64,000 nucleotides of DNA from Metabacillus fastidiosus NBRC 101226 (GCF_001591625.1 NZ_BCVG01000004.1:46118-110117), one strand, 5' to 3'; counted from the first letter of the stretch, positions 52,230-61,881 are shown. A program made the numbers and translations. Notes: generated from the sequence alone by a model not told the origin.

Positions 52230-52547
52230 ATATTGTTCTCCCATCATTCACAAAAGATCCATTTAATCGTATAAGGAAAGCATTATTTTAGCAAGTTTTA
52301 AAAGGACTGCCACCCAATAAAATGACAGTCCGAATCTATATGAACGTTCCATTCAAGAGCCTAGGTCATCTGAAATGAAACGATACTAAAAAAATAATAA
52401 CATTGAACATATACTGTTAGTTTTTAGTGTTTCCGTTCGTTTTTCATTTATTTGTGAAAATGATTAGTAAGTGTGGTAAACGTTTACGATAGTATAGATT
52501 TTTTTTTCCAATTCGCTTATACTAAGTATGAAATAGGAGGGGTAAAA
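52230..52547. other. Divergent gap between holA and yqzM
   Basis: No gene is seen. It holds a hairpin (GGACTG at 52305-52310 with CAGTCC near 52327-52332) and a perfect 12-base palindrome, GTAAACGTTTAC, at 52476-52487. The promoters of both divergent genes must lie here; TATACT before yqzM (52519-52524) is a weak candidate. Confidence 0.4.
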
Positions 52548-52682
52548 ATGAACCAATTTGAAAAGGATGTACAAACTAAGCGCAACGATGTTGTAGATTC
52601 TGGTGTAGGCTTTATCGCTGCTTTTGGATTTTTTGCTTTAATATTCATAATCGGTACAGTTGTTAAATTAATCGGAGTTTAA
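52548..52682 (+). CDS. yqzM: Small membrane protein YqzM
   Basis: A 44-codon frame encodes MNQFEKDVQTKRNDVVDSGV followed by one transmembrane helix (GFIAAFGFFALIFIIGTVVK). GGAGGGG lies just upstream of the ATG. Length and sequence match B. subtilis YqzM, found at the same place between holA and comEC. Function unknown. Confidence 0.92.
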   Translation: MNQFEKDVQTKRNDVVDSGVGFIAAFGFFALIFIIGTVVKLIGV

Positions 52683-52691
52683 ACACTACAT

Positions 52692-52713
52692 AGAGACTGT
52701 AAAAACGGTCTCT
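52692..52713. terminator. Terminator between yqzM and comEC
   Basis: AGAGACTG (52692-52699) pairs with CGGTCTCT (52706-52713), loop TAAAAA, followed by TTCTC. It separates the convergent genes; the T-tract is short. Confidence 0.6.
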
Positions 52714-52716
52714 TTC

Positions 52717-55041
52717 TCATTCATCCTCTTCTCTTACTGTATCGTATGGCGGATGTATCGAAAAGGTTCCTCTGTTCCCCTTATACTCATACATAATAGC
52801 TCCTTGTATATCTGTTCTGAACAGAGGAATGTCTCGTTCTTTAAGTTTTTCAACAACATCTTTATGTGGATGATTATAGCGATTGTTATAACCCGCGGAG
52901 ACAATTCCGATCGACGGTTTAATCTTATTCAGAAATTCATCAGATGTAGAGCCTTTGCTTCCATGATGACCAACTTTTAACACATCTGCAGTTAATGAAT
53001 CATATTTCCTTATTATCTCCTCTTCACCCTGATGCTCCAAATCACCTGTAAACAACCATGATAATCCACCAATTTTACTATAAAGCACGAGAGAATCATC
53101 ATTTTTACTTTCTGTCAATTTTTCTGGTGATAGCACATCAAAACGTAAGCCGTTCTTTTTAATATAGTCACCTCTTTTTACAACAGTAATTTTCACCCTC
53201 TTTTCAATCGCTTTTTTTATAATCTCCTTTTCTAAATCTCCTCTTATAAACCCAATTGGTAAAATAATTTCTTTTACTTTCACACCATCCAATAAATGAC
53301 TGACCTCCCCAATATGATCTGTATCGCCATGTGTTAAAAATAATAAATCAATCTTTGTTACACCAACCGATTTCAAATATGGAATTGTTATATCTTTCGC
53401 AATGGAAAATTTCTTATTCCGCTCTGCCCACTCACCTTTTTCACTAAAATTCAATTTTCCTCCTGTATCAATTAAATATGTCCCTCTTTTAAACGGCTGC
53501 TGAATAAGAATCGAGTCTCCTTGTCCAACATCTATCGCCATTATTTTCCCATACGGATTTAAAAATGGGACTAGAAAGTGGAGCATAAAAATAAATAGAA
53601 GAGGAACAAAGGAACGAACTTTTTCTTTCATACTAGCAGCCCTTTCAAATTGAATAAAGAAGAATAAAATCGAGGACACATATAAAAAAAGGATCAGTAT
53701 ACCTGGCTTTCCAAAAGCGAGAGTAAATAACTTAAAAGATGCGGAAAACTGAACGAAATGATGACTGTAAGAAATAATGATATCAAGAAAATGGATGAAT
53801 AAACTCCCAATATGAAGTAATTGCAAACAAAATGTCATTAATGCTAATGGTAAAACGAGAAAAGAATAAAAAGGAACGAATATTAAATTCATCGGTAAAC
53901 TCAAAATAGAAATTTCATGAAAATGATAAAATAAAATCGGGGCAGCACCTAATTGTGAAAAGATTGTAATGAGGGATGATCTCATAAACCAGCTATGAGA
54001 ATGAACAATAATTTTGGATGATATAATAAGAATAAAACTGACAAGGAAAGAAAGCTGAAAGCCAATATGAAACAGTTCATATGGATTTAATAAGAGCATG
54101 AGCAGATACGTCATACTAATAATATCAGCGGGTGACACTCTCCACTTAAAGATTCTTAATAAAAAATAGATAATGACCATAACAGACGCTCTTGTAACAG
54201 AAGGGGCACCACCGGTAAGAACAATATAAGCAGGTAAAAAACAAATTAAAAGGAGCCTTGTTCTAGTATGTGTAAGACCTATTCTTATGAAAAAGTAATA
54301 AAGACCCCCGACTAATAAACCTACATGCAAGCCTGATATAGCGAGGAGATGGACGATTCCAAGCTCTTCATATGCTGTTTCAACTTCGTCTGCAATAAGG
54401 GACCTTTCTCCGAAAATAAGTGCTTGAACAATTCCTCTTGATGATTCTGGATAGTATTTTTCAATAAGCATAAGTCCATTTTTACGAATCTTTTGAAGGA
54501 CTGTCATAATACCTTTATCCTGTTTATGACAAGCTGAGATAGAATTAAGTTTTGCACGCCAATGAATTTTTTGATTGAATAAATATTCTCTATAGTTAAA
54601 AGCATTTGGCATTGTCGGTAATTTCGGCTTCTCCAATTCTCCTTGAAAATAACATTGCTGTCCAAGCTGAAGCTTTTCTATATTTAGTTTTTCCTCATAT
54701 GTTTTTATATAGTATGTAAAGCTCAGCTTTTCACCAGTTTGATCAATTAAGATTCCTCGAAAAAAATCACCATCAAGAAAAAATTCACCGCCAAGCCTTG
54801 CCTGTGACTTATATTCTCCAGCACCTAAATTCGAACGGTTATTTATTTCACTAAGATGGAAATACAAAGAGAAGATAAAGAAGATAATAATAGCGGAAAA
54901 TAGAAGAAAATATTTTTTGTAAATAGATAAGTAGAAAAAATAGAAAACAGACAATAAAACAGCTATAAAATGAAATTGATACTTTAAAGAAATAATTCCG
55001 AGTGTGGCAGCAATTGCTAAATATGTCACCTTTCCTCTCAC
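52717..55041 (-). CDS. comEC: Competence DNA channel protein ComEC
   Basis: ComEC carries single-stranded DNA across the membrane during transformation. The 774-aa protein has N-terminal helices, an extracellular OB-like domain, and the competence domain with AISGLHVGLLVGGLYYF and many helices (about 240-490). A C-terminal metallo-beta-lactamase domain has LLFLTHGDTDHIGEV and KVGHHGSKGSTSDEF. The GTG start has AGGAG upstream. It follows comEA and comEB on the same strand and appears intact. Confidence 0.95.
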   Translation of the reverse strand: MRGKVTYLAIAATLGIISLKYQFHFIAVLLSVFYFFYLSIYKKYFLLFSAIIIFFIFSLYFHLSEINNRSNLGAGEYKSQARLGGEFFLDGDFFRGILIDQTGEKLSFTYYIKTYEEKLNIEKLQLGQQCYFQGELEKPKLPTMPNAFNYREYLFNQKIHWRAKLNSISACHKQDKGIMTVLQKIRKNGLMLIEKYYPESSRGIVQALIFGERSLIADEVETAYEELGIVHLLAISGLHVGLLVGGLYYFFIRIGLTHTRTRLLLICFLPAYIVLTGGAPSVTRASVMVIIYFLLRIFKWRVSPADIISMTYLLMLLLNPYELFHIGFQLSFLVSFILIISSKIIVHSHSWFMRSSLITIFSQLGAAPILFYHFHEISILSLPMNLIFVPFYSFLVLPLALMTFCLQLLHIGSLFIHFLDIIISYSHHFVQFSASFKLFTLAFGKPGILILFLYVSSILFFFIQFERAASMKEKVRSFVPLLFIFMLHFLVPFLNPYGKIMAIDVGQGDSILIQQPFKRGTYLIDTGGKLNFSEKGEWAERNKKFSIAKDITIPYLKSVGVTKIDLLFLTHGDTDHIGEVSHLLDGVKVKEIILPIGFIRGDLEKEIIKKAIEKRVKITVVKRGDYIKKNGLRFDVLSPEKLTESKNDDSLVLYSKIGGLSWLFTGDLEHQGEEEIIRKYDSLTADVLKVGHHGSKGSTSDEFLNKIKPSIGIVSAGYNNRYNHPHKDVVEKLKERDIPLFRTDIQGAIMYEYKGNRGTFSIHPPYDTVREEDE

Positions 55042-55069
55042 TTTTTCAGGCTCCTATTTTATTATTTTA

Positions 55070-55100
55070 GACAGGAAGACTCCCGCTTCAAGTAATAGCT
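55070..55100 (+). repeat. Fragment of family A repeat
   Basis: GACAGGAAGACTCCCGCTTC followed by AAGTAATAGCT matches the left part of copy 2 (from 19997) with few changes. The rest of the element is absent. It lies between comEB and comEC. Confidence 0.6.
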
Positions 55101-55126
55101 ATACAGGGGACAGTTTCCAATTATCA

Positions 55127-55172
55127 CATTCCTACCTCCTTAAAATAATGAAAATTTAAAGAGGTAGGAATG
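55127..55172. other. Perfect 12-base inverted repeat between comEB and comEC
   Basis: CATTCCTACCTC (55127-55138) and GAGGTAGGAATG (55161-55172) are exact inverses with a 22-base spacer. It lies 12 bases past the comEB stop. There is no T-tract, so a stability or processing hairpin is as likely as a terminator. Confidence 0.6.
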
Positions 55173-55183
55173 TTTACAGATCA

Positions 55184-55645
55184 TCACTTTTCATTTACCG
55201 TTGTATTCAACACAATTCCTTCAAATTCTACTTGTTCGACTTTCACATTTGCTTGTTCAAACAGTTCAACTGCATACGGATGATTTTTATAACTAGCTGC
55301 ATAATAAACAGTTTTAATTCCGCTTTGAATAATTGCCTTGCAGCATTGCAAACATGGAAAATGTGTTACATATATTTCTGCACCCTCTGTCGGTACACCA
55401 AATTTCGCGCATTGAATAATCGCGTTCATTTCCGCATGAATCGTACGCACGCAATGATTGTCAATAACATAGCAGCCTTCATCAGAACAATGCACTCCCC
55501 CTGCAATTGATCCGTTATAACCTCCTGCTATAATTCGCTTATCACGTACAATTGTCGCTCCAACTGCAAGTCTTGTACAAGTACTGCGAAGGGCAAGCAA
55601 ATGGCTTTGCGCCATATAATATTGATTCCATTCAATTCTGTTCAT
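55184..55645 (-). CDS. comEB: dCMP deaminase ComEB
   Basis: The 153-aa protein has the zinc deaminase motifs HAEMNAIIQCA (His, catalytic Glu) and HFPCLQCCKAI (two Cys). A further Cys/His patch, GGVHCSDEGCYV, is typical of dCMP deaminases. It makes dUMP from dCMP; in B. subtilis it is encoded in the comE operon though not needed for DNA uptake. GGTGGGGA before ATG 55645 decides the start over 55675. Confidence 0.94.
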   Translation of the reverse strand: MNRIEWNQYYMAQSHLLALRSTCTRLAVGATIVRDKRIIAGGYNGSIAGGVHCSDEGCYVIDNHCVRTIHAEMNAIIQCAKFGVPTEGAEIYVTHFPCLQCCKAIIQSGIKTVYYAASYKNHPYAVELFEQANVKVEQVEFEGIVLNTTVNEK

Positions 55646-55710
55646 TTCTTCCCCACCTAAAAAAATTTCTATCATCAGTTTATCGGTTATATGGAACTGC
55701 CGTCAATTGA

Positions 55711-56331
55711 TTATTTAACTGTTATATTTTCCTTTAATTTTTCAAATGTTTTTTGGCCGATTCCGCTCACCTTTAACAAATCTTCTTCCGTTTTAAAAGG
55801 ACCTGATTCATTACGATAGGAAATAATTGCCTCTGCCTTTGATGGACCAATTCCTGATAAAGTTTGTAGCTCTTCTGATGTTGCTTTATTTACATTTATT
55901 TTTGTGGAATCTGAAGAACTAGTTATTATTGGAGAGGAAGCAGCAATATTTTCTTCTTCTCCCTGCTTTGGAACATATACAACCATTCCGTCTTCAAGTA
56001 AAGCAGCGAGATTAATTGATAATTGATTTGCATCTGCTGTGAGCCCGCCTGCTTTCTCAATAACATGATGGATTCGATCACCGCTCTCCATCACGTAAAC
56101 ATCTGGTTTTATAACGGCACCTTTTACATCGATTACTATCTCTGAACTCATTTCAATAGCAGGATTTTCAATATCTTCCTCTATATTTTCCTCATTATTT
56201 TGTAAAAGGACTTTGTCTAATTCATGATCTATTTCTTCTTTCATACTATTGCTATAGTAGAAAAAAGCAAGGAAGCTTAAAACAATTGTAATAATAATCA
56301 AAGGATATTTATGCTGCTTAATAAATTCCAA
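55711..56331 (-). CDS. comEA: Competence DNA receptor ComEA
   Basis: ComEA binds incoming double-stranded DNA outside the cell. The 206-aa protein has one N-terminal membrane anchor (about 10-27) and an acidic linker. An SLBB-like domain follows (about 65-120, VIDVKGAVIKPDVYVMESGD), then a C-terminal tandem helix-hairpin-helix DNA-binding domain (INVNKATSEELQTLSGIGPS). The start is TTG with GAGAGGAG upstream. Confidence 0.95.
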   Translation of the reverse strand: MEFIKQHKYPLIIITIVLSFLAFFYYSNSMKEEIDHELDKVLLQNNEENIEEDIENPAIEMSSEIVIDVKGAVIKPDVYVMESGDRIHHVIEKAGGLTADANQLSINLAALLEDGMVVYVPKQGEEENIAASSPIITSSSDSTKINVNKATSEELQTLSGIGPSKAEAIISYRNESGPFKTEEDLLKVSGIGQKTFEKLKENITVK

Positions 56332-56421
56332 TTTCTTTCTCCTCTCAAACTTAATTCATAAAGACAGCAATTAAATCATATGTTTTACTTAGAAAGATGT
56401 TTCGTAAGGAGGGATGATGCA

Positions 56422-57243
56422 TTGAATATTGGTTTTATTGGAACAGGCAATATGGGGAAAATATTAATCGAGGCTATAATCGAATCACATTCCTTAGCAC
56501 CTTCCGCGATATTCATGACAAATCGGACAATTGCAAAAGCAGCTGCGATTAATAAAATATATCCTGGAACAAATGTAATGGATAATGCAAGCGAAGTTAT
56601 AAAACATTCCGATATTATTTTTATTTGTGTGAAGCCATTAGATATTCACCCCCTTTTATTAAATGTTCGCCATTTATTAAGACGAGACAAATGTCTTATT
56701 TCTATAACTAGTCCAGTACAAGTGGAACAGCTTGAATCAATTGTAAATTGTCAAGTTGCAAGAGTTATTCCAAGTATTACGAACCGTGCGTTTGCAGGAG
56801 TTTCTTTATTTACATTCGGAAATTCTTGTTCGAATGAAATGCAGCAAAAAATTGAAAAATTATTTGAAGGCATTTCTACACCAGTAGAAATTGAAAATGA
56901 AATTACGAGGGTAGCATCAGATATCGTCAGCTGCGGTCCTGCATTTTTCAGCTATTTATTACAGAGATTTGTCAACGGAGCTGTTAAAGAGACAGAAATA
57001 AGCCAGGAAAAAGCGGTGCAGCTTGCAAGTGAAATGATCATTGGTATGGGTAAATTGCTAGAAACAGAACTGTACACTTTGCCTACATTGCAAGAAAAGG
57101 TATGTGTGAAAGGCGGTGTCACTGGAAAAGGGATTAAAGTTTTAGAGGAAGAACTTGGACCTGTATTTGAAAACCTTATAAAAAGTACACATAGGAAATA
57201 TGATGAGGATATCGAAGAAGTTAGGAGGCAATTTGAAAAGTAA
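56422..57243 (+). CDS. comER: ComER, pyrroline-5-carboxylate reductase-like protein
   Basis: The 273-aa protein starts with a Rossmann motif (NIGFIGTGNMGKILIEAI) and has the ProC-type C-terminal helix VCVKGGVTGKGIKVLEEEL. It lies divergently upstream of comEA, as in B. subtilis; it is not known to be needed for competence, and links to sporulation and biofilm entry have been reported in Bacillus. The start is TTG 56422 with AAGGAGGG upstream; a longer frame from 56380 is unlikely. Confidence 0.88.
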   Translation: MNIGFIGTGNMGKILIEAIIESHSLAPSAIFMTNRTIAKAAAINKIYPGTNVMDNASEVIKHSDIIFICVKPLDIHPLLLNVRHLLRRDKCLISITSPVQVEQLESIVNCQVARVIPSITNRAFAGVSLFTFGNSCSNEMQQKIEKLFEGISTPVEIENEITRVASDIVSCGPAFFSYLLQRFVNGAVKETEISQEKAVQLASEMIIGMGKLLETELYTLPTLQEKVCVKGGVTGKGIKVLEEELGPVFENLIKSTHRKYDEDIEEVRRQFEK

Positions 57244-57295
57244 TATATCTTCACATAATGTATTCTTTCTATTCCCCAAATATCCTGCTTTCTTT

Positions 57296-57335
57296 TCAAA
57301 AAAACCATCGAAAAATTTTTTCGATGGTTTTTTAA
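57296..57335. terminator. Terminator between comER and yqeM
   Basis: AAAACCATCGAAAAA and TTTTTTCGATGGTTTT form a long stem with T and A flanks, able to act in both directions. It lies about 55 bases past the comER stop. Confidence 0.85.
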
Positions 57336-57353
57336 AAGTTGGAAATATACTAA

Positions 57354-58100
57354 CTATCGGAGCTGCGCTACAAAAAATATTCGTTCCGACTGTTCATTTG
57401 GTTTAGACTGTACTGAGAAATCAGCATTTATTTGAACAACTTTAAAATTAGCATCTTCCAGCCATTTTACATATTGTTCTTCTTTAAATGTCCGCTGATA
57501 ATGAACTTCATCGTATCTTTCATATAAGTGACCTTCCTTAACAAAAAAAGTTAAGTCATGTTCAATACTGTTTGGCTCATCTGCTAAATATGAATTCCAA
57601 ATATAGCTTACTTCCTCATCTTGATCTGTGAACGTTGCATTTGCAAATATATGATTTATTTTATATAAAGAATGAACGTCAAAAATAAGCAAACCATTCT
57701 CTGCTAAATGATTACTAACTGCTTTAAATGTTCGCTTAACATCTTCCTCTGTCTCTAAATAATTTAAAGAATCACAGCAAATAATTGCTATGTCAAAAGC
57801 TTGCTCAAATCCTTCTAAACTCCTCATATCTTGCTCAAGCAGGAAAAGCTTCACATTGTTTTCTGCAGCTTTCACATGTGCAACCGCCAGCATTTCCTCA
57901 CTTAAGTCAACTCCAGTTACTTCAAATCCTTGTTTAGCAAGTCTAATAGCGATTTCTCCTGTACCGCAGCCAATATCTAAAATTTTCTTTCCACTATTAT
58001 CATATGTAGAAATTATTTCTTCAATATAACTTTGCCACAGATCATACGGCGCATCATCCATTAGATAATCATAGATACTCGCAAAACCTTTATAGATCAT
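57354..58100 (-). CDS. yqeM: SAM-dependent methyltransferase YqeM
   Basis: The 248-aa class-I methyltransferase has motif I ILDIGCGTGEIAIRLAKQGF, VDLSEEML and the acidic loop IICCDSLNYLETEE. The methyl acceptor is unknown. It begins MIYKGFASIYDYLM as in B. subtilis YqeM and overlaps rsfS by 11 bases, so it belongs to the yqeG-to-yqeM operon. Confidence 0.9.
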   Translation of the reverse strand: MIYKGFASIYDYLMDDAPYDLWQSYIEEIISTYDNSGKKILDIGCGTGEIAIRLAKQGFEVTGVDLSEEMLAVAHVKAAENNVKLFLLEQDMRSLEGFEQAFDIAIICCDSLNYLETEEDVKRTFKAVSNHLAENGLLIFDVHSLYKINHIFANATFTDQDEEVSYIWNSYLADEPNSIEHDLTFFVKEGHLYERYDEVHYQRTFKEEQYVKWLEDANFKVVQINADFSVQSKPNEQSERIFFVAQLR

Positions 58101-58452
58101 TCGTTAACACACTCGTAAGGTCTTCTATAGGAGCATCTCCCCATAGACGTTCAAGATTATAATAACCTCGCTCTTCATGATGGAAAACATGTGCAACAAC
58201 ATCCCCTAAGTCAATTAATATCCAACGAGCTTCATCGAACCCTTCTAATCGTTTTACTTCAAGCCCAAGCTCTTGCGCCTTGTCCTTGATTTCCCTTGCA
58301 ATCGCTTGTACTTGTCTGTCAGAGTTACCATGACAGATAAGGAAATAATCGGCGATCAAAGAAATACCTTTCATATTTAAAGCAATAATATCTTCTGCCC
58401 TCTTGCTATCTGCTGATTTTGCTACAATTGTTAAAAGATCTTTTTCATTCAA
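58090..58452 (-). CDS. rsfS: Ribosomal silencing factor RsfS
   Basis: RsfS binds ribosomal protein uL14 and blocks joining of the subunits when nutrients are scarce. The 120-aa DUF143 protein has DYFLICHGNSDRQVQAIARE and DLGDVVAHVFHHEERGYYNL. The start is TTG with AAAGGAGG upstream. It lies between yqeK and yqeM. Confidence 0.95.
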   Translation of the reverse strand: MNEKDLLTIVAKSADSKRAEDIIALNMKGISLIADYFLICHGNSDRQVQAIAREIKDKAQELGLEVKRLEGFDEARWILIDLGDVVAHVFHHEERGYYNLERLWGDAPIEDLTSVLTNDL

Positions 58453-58479
58453 ATTGTTTTTCCTCCTTTAAATTAAAAC

Positions 58480-59052
58480 TCATTTTTTACTATTTTCAAC
58501 CGTCACAAAAAAATTATAAGTATCTATTGTTTCCGGATAAACAGCCTGATTTTTTTTCATTAAGAAAATAATCGTATTTTGCAAAATTTTAATAAGCGTT
58601 TCATCTAATTGCCTGAAAGCTAATTCTCTTACTTCTTCTACTCCAGGAAAATTACGATTTGGTTCAATATAATCAGCAATGTAAATAATTTTCTCTAATC
58701 GTGACATATCCATCCTTCCAGATGTATGATATCTAATCGCCATTAAAATCGACTCATCTGTAATTCCTACTTCTTTTTCCACCAAATAAGCTCCAACCGG
58801 TGCATGCCACAATTCATCATTATGTATTAAAAGATTTGAAGGCATCTTTTGCTCTATAATAATCCGCTTCATTTCTTCTTTCGGACGAAACTTTGCATAA
58901 TCATGGAAAATCGCCGCAATTTCGGCTTTTTTTTCATCTTCCCCATACCGCTTGGCAAGTGCCACCGCTGTCTCCATAACGCCTACCGTATGGATATAGC
59001 GACGTTCTGTTAAATGTTCTTTCACTATACTAAGTGCCTTTTCACGATCCAT
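58480..59052 (-). CDS. yqeK: HD-domain Ap4A hydrolase YqeK
   Basis: YqeK is a diiron HD hydrolase that splits diadenosine tetraphosphate symmetrically. The 190-aa protein has [36 protein letters not shown] and [16 protein letters not shown], the expected metal ligands. GAGGAG precedes ATG 59052 (a longer frame starts at 59085). It overlaps nadD by 11 bases, and the pair is conserved. Confidence 0.93.
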   Translation of the reverse strand: MDREKALSIVKEHLTERRYIHTVGVMETAVALAKRYGEDEKKAEIAAIFHDYAKFRPKEEMKRIIIEQKMPSNLLIHNDELWHAPVGAYLVEKEVGITDESILMAIRYHTSGRMDMSRLEKIIYIADYIEPNRNFPGVEEVRELAFRQLDETLIKILQNTIIFLMKKNQAVYPETIDTYNFFVTVENSKK

Positions 59053-59608
59053 ATAAATGATACTCCTCAATATATTTTTTAACATCTTTATGGAGAAGAT
59101 AATCCGTCGTCTGTTTATTTTTTATCCGGTTTCGAAGTAATGTTGATGACACATCAAACTGTGGCACATCCACCATTTGAACATCATAGTCAGTCTTCTC
59201 CTGAAAACCCGGCCGCCTTACACCAACAAATGTGACAAGCTTGATTAATTCATCAATATTATACCATTTTGGTAAATATTCAATCATATCTGCGCCAATG
59301 ATAAAATAAAACGAAACATTAGGAAACTGTTCCTTCAAAAGAATAATTGTATCATATGTATAGGAAGGGCCTTTTCTATTCAATTCAACGGACTGAACTT
59401 TAAAATTAGGCTTATCTTTTAAAGCAAGTGTCAGCATATTTAAACGATGCTCACTATTTGTAAAATCTTTTGTTTGTTTATGAGGAGGTATTTGATTAGG
59501 CATAAACCAAATTTCAGATAGCTCTAGAGCAGCACATACTTCGCTTGCAATTAACAAATGTCCGTTATGTGGCGGGTCAAATGTTCCACCTAAAATCCCT
59601 ATTCTCAT
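59042..59608 (-). CDS. nadD: Nicotinate-nucleotide adenylyltransferase
   Basis: NadD makes deamido-NAD from nicotinate mononucleotide and ATP. The 188-aa protein has [18 protein letters not shown] near the N-terminus and the C-terminal [11 protein letters not shown], the two nucleotidyltransferase signatures. GGAGGAAGG precedes the ATG. It lies in the yqeH-aroE-yqeI-nadD-yqeK operon. Confidence 0.97.
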   Translation of the reverse strand: MRIGILGGTFDPPHNGHLLIASEVCAALELSEIWFMPNQIPPHKQTKDFTNSEHRLNMLTLALKDKPNFKVQSVELNRKGPSYTYDTIILLKEQFPNVSFYFIIGADMIEYLPKWYNIDELIKLVTFVGVRRPGFQEKTDYDVQMVDVPQFDVSSTLLRNRIKNKQTTDYLLHKDVKKYIEEYHLYGS

Positions 59609-59629
59609 ATACCTTCCTCCATTACTTTA

Positions 59630-59923
59630 TTATTTTGGTAAAGTAATTTTTTTGTTTTCTACAGACTCTTTGTATAGAACAATCGTATTACCAATCACTT
59701 GTACAAGTTCTGCTTTTGTATCTTTGCTAAGTTTTTCTGCTACTGTATTACGGTCTTCTTCACAATTTTGAAGAATATTAATTTTAATAAGTTCACGAGC
59801 TTCCAGTGCTTCACTTATTTGCTTTACCATATTTTCATTTACTCCACCTTTACCAACTTGGAAAATTGGATTTAAGTGATGTGCCTCTGCACGTAAATAA
59901 CGTTTCTGTTTTCCCTTTAACAT
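59630..59923 (-). CDS. yqeI: CRM-domain RNA-binding protein YqeI (YhbY family)
   Basis: The 97-aa protein is a single CRM domain: LRAEAHHLNPIFQVGKGGVN, then ELIKINILQNC and VQVIGNTIVLYK. YhbY-type proteins bind pre-50S ribosomal particles. It overlaps the aroE end by 7 bases and sits next to the assembly GTPase yqeH, which supports a ribosome role. Confidence 0.93.
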   Translation of the reverse strand: MLKGKQKRYLRAEAHHLNPIFQVGKGGVNENMVKQISEALEARELIKINILQNCEEDRNTVAEKLSKDTKAELVQVIGNTIVLYKESVENKKITLPK

Positions 59924-60759
59924 ATATTCCCTCCTAGTTTTTCATACACAATCGATTCCATTCGCTTTATATCAGGTTCTTCCCCAGTCCATAATTTAAA
60001 AGCCAGTGCTGCTTGATAAACAAACATACCTACACCATTATGTACAATCAAACCTCGTTCTTTCGCTTCTTTTAATAATGCTGTTTCGATTGGATTGTAA
60101 ATAATATCACTTATAATACTTCCCTCTTTAGCCATCTTCAGAGAGATTGGCTGTTCATTTACATTAGGGTGAAGCCCGCTTGCGGTCGTATTAATAATAA
60201 CATCATATTCTTCTAATTCTTGTTCTGCCTGCCTGATTGTAATAAATCGGCTTTCATGCTCAAATGGACAATCATTCACAAGCTTCTCGGCTTTTTCAAC
60301 TGTTCTATTGCATAAATCGATTTGCGTGCATCCTTCTGAAGCAAGGGTATAATAAATAGCTCGTGCTGCACCCCCTGCACCAATAATTAAAAAACGATTT
60401 GCTGTCAATGATTTCGTTAAATTTGACTTTAATGATTCCACGTATCCATTTCCGTCTGTATTATAGCCGATTAATTTACCATTGTCATTGACTACAGTAT
60501 TAACAGCACCGATAATTTCCGCCGTTTTATGAACTTCATCTAAAAACGGAATAATGTCTATTTTATGTGGGATCGTTACATTAAATCCTTTTATACCTAG
60601 AGCTTTTATACCTTCTATCGCGGCTTTTAGGTTTTCAGGTTCAACATGAAATGCCCCATAATGAGCATCTATTTTCAAATTTTTAAATGCATCATTATGT
60701 ATCGCCGGCGACATGGAATGTGCGATCGGACAGCCAATTACACCATATAAATTCTCCAT
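59917..60759 (-). CDS. aroE: Shikimate dehydrogenase
   Basis: AroE reduces 3-dehydroshikimate to shikimate with NADPH. The 280-aa protein has the substrate-binding GCPIAHSMSPAIHN, the catalytic lysine in FNVTIPHKIDIIPFLD, the nucleotide motif IIGAGGAARAIYYTL and NRT. It lies between yqeH and yqeI as in B. subtilis. Confidence 0.96.
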   Translation of the reverse strand: MENLYGVIGCPIAHSMSPAIHNDAFKNLKIDAHYGAFHVEPENLKAAIEGIKALGIKGFNVTIPHKIDIIPFLDEVHKTAEIIGAVNTVVNDNGKLIGYNTDGNGYVESLKSNLTKSLTANRFLIIGAGGAARAIYYTLASEGCTQIDLCNRTVEKAEKLVNDCPFEHESRFITIRQAEQELEEYDVIINTTASGLHPNVNEQPISLKMAKEGSIISDIIYNPIETALLKEAKERGLIVHNGVGMFVYQAALAFKLWTGEEPDIKRMESIVYEKLGGNIC

Positions 60760-60771
60760 TCTTCTCTCCCC

Positions 60772-61878
60772 TTAAATTAGCGATTTCCTAATGGTAACAT
60801 TTACTCCTTTAGGAGCATAAGCAGTCACTTTCTTACCCGGTTCATTTATCGTTACCCAGCCAAGTCCGGAAAATACGATATCTGTCTTCGCCTCTTTCAC
60901 CATAAATTCATGTGGAATAAGCTCCGGAAAATGATCAAGATCGTCTTTTCTTGGCGGATTTAAAAGCTCTCCGGCATGCTTTTCATATAGGTCATCTGCA
61001 TTTTCTAATTTTGTACGATGAATCATTATTTCATTTGGAATATAACAAGTAAGCGACGTTCTTCCACCGCTAACATAATCAAACCTTGCTAATCCTCCGA
61101 AAAACAATGTTTGTCTCTCATTTAACTGGAATACCTTCGGCTTAATTTCCTTTTTAGGAGTTAACAGCTTTAAATCGTTTTTATCAATATAATGTGCCAT
61201 TTGATGATGATTAATAATACCAGGTGTATCGTATAATGCTGTTCCATCATCAAGCGGTATTTCAATTAAATCTAATGTCGTACCGGGATAATGTGAAGTT
61301 GTAATAACATCTTTTTCACCGGTCACCTCTTTAATCATCCGATTAATAAAAGTTGATTTACCGACATTCGTGCAGCCAACGACATATACATTTTGTCCGT
61401 TTCTAAGTTCATCAATTTGTTCTGCAACTTCTCTAATCCCTTTTCCCCTTGCAGAGCTCACTAAACAAACATCAATTGGATTTAGCCCTTGTTCCTTCGC
61501 TTCTCTTTTCATCCATTGAATTAATTTTTGCTGTTTTACTGATTTAGGCAAAATATCAACTTTATTACCTACTAATAAAACAGGATTACCACCAACAAAT
61601 CTTTGAATACCAGAAATCCAGCTTCCATTAAAATCAAAAATATCAACAATTTTAACGATTAATCCTTCCGATTCTCCAATTCCATGAAGAATTTTCAAGA
61701 AATCATCATCTGTTAAAGAAACATCTTGAATTTCATTATAGTTTTTCAGCCGGAAACAGCGCTGACAAATAATATTTTCTTTTTCTAATGTACTTAAAGG
61801 AGCATAACCTATTTCATTTGGTAATTCAGATTGAATTTGAACTCCGCATCCTATACATGAGTAGTGATTGTCTGACAA
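60772..61878 (-). CDS. yqeH: Circularly permuted ribosome-assembly GTPase YqeH
   Basis: The 368-aa protein has an N-terminal zinc finger (CIGCGVQ and CQRCFRL). Its permuted GTPase has G4 VGNKVDILPK preceding G1 [12 protein letters not shown] and G3 YDTPG. A C-terminal domain follows. YqeH is needed for 30S assembly. The start is TTG 61878 with GGGAGG upstream. It follows yqeG by 3 bases. Confidence 0.95.
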   Translation of the reverse strand: MSDNHYSCIGCGVQIQSELPNEIGYAPLSTLEKENIICQRCFRLKNYNEIQDVSLTDDDFLKILHGIGESEGLIVKIVDIFDFNGSWISGIQRFVGGNPVLLVGNKVDILPKSVKQQKLIQWMKREAKEQGLNPIDVCLVSSARGKGIREVAEQIDELRNGQNVYVVGCTNVGKSTFINRMIKEVTGEKDVITTSHYPGTTLDLIEIPLDDGTALYDTPGIINHHQMAHYIDKNDLKLLTPKKEIKPKVFQLNERQTLFFGGLARFDYVSGGRTSLTCYIPNEIMIHRTKLENADDLYEKHAGELLNPPRKDDLDHFPELIPHEFMVKEAKTDIVFSGLGWVTINEPGKKVTAYAPKGVNVTIRKSLI

Positions 61879-61881
61879 TTT

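Noticed and set aside
57200..57406. Plus-strand frame spanning the end of comER and the terminator
   Set aside because: It translates through the comER-yqeM terminator and into antisense of yqeM.
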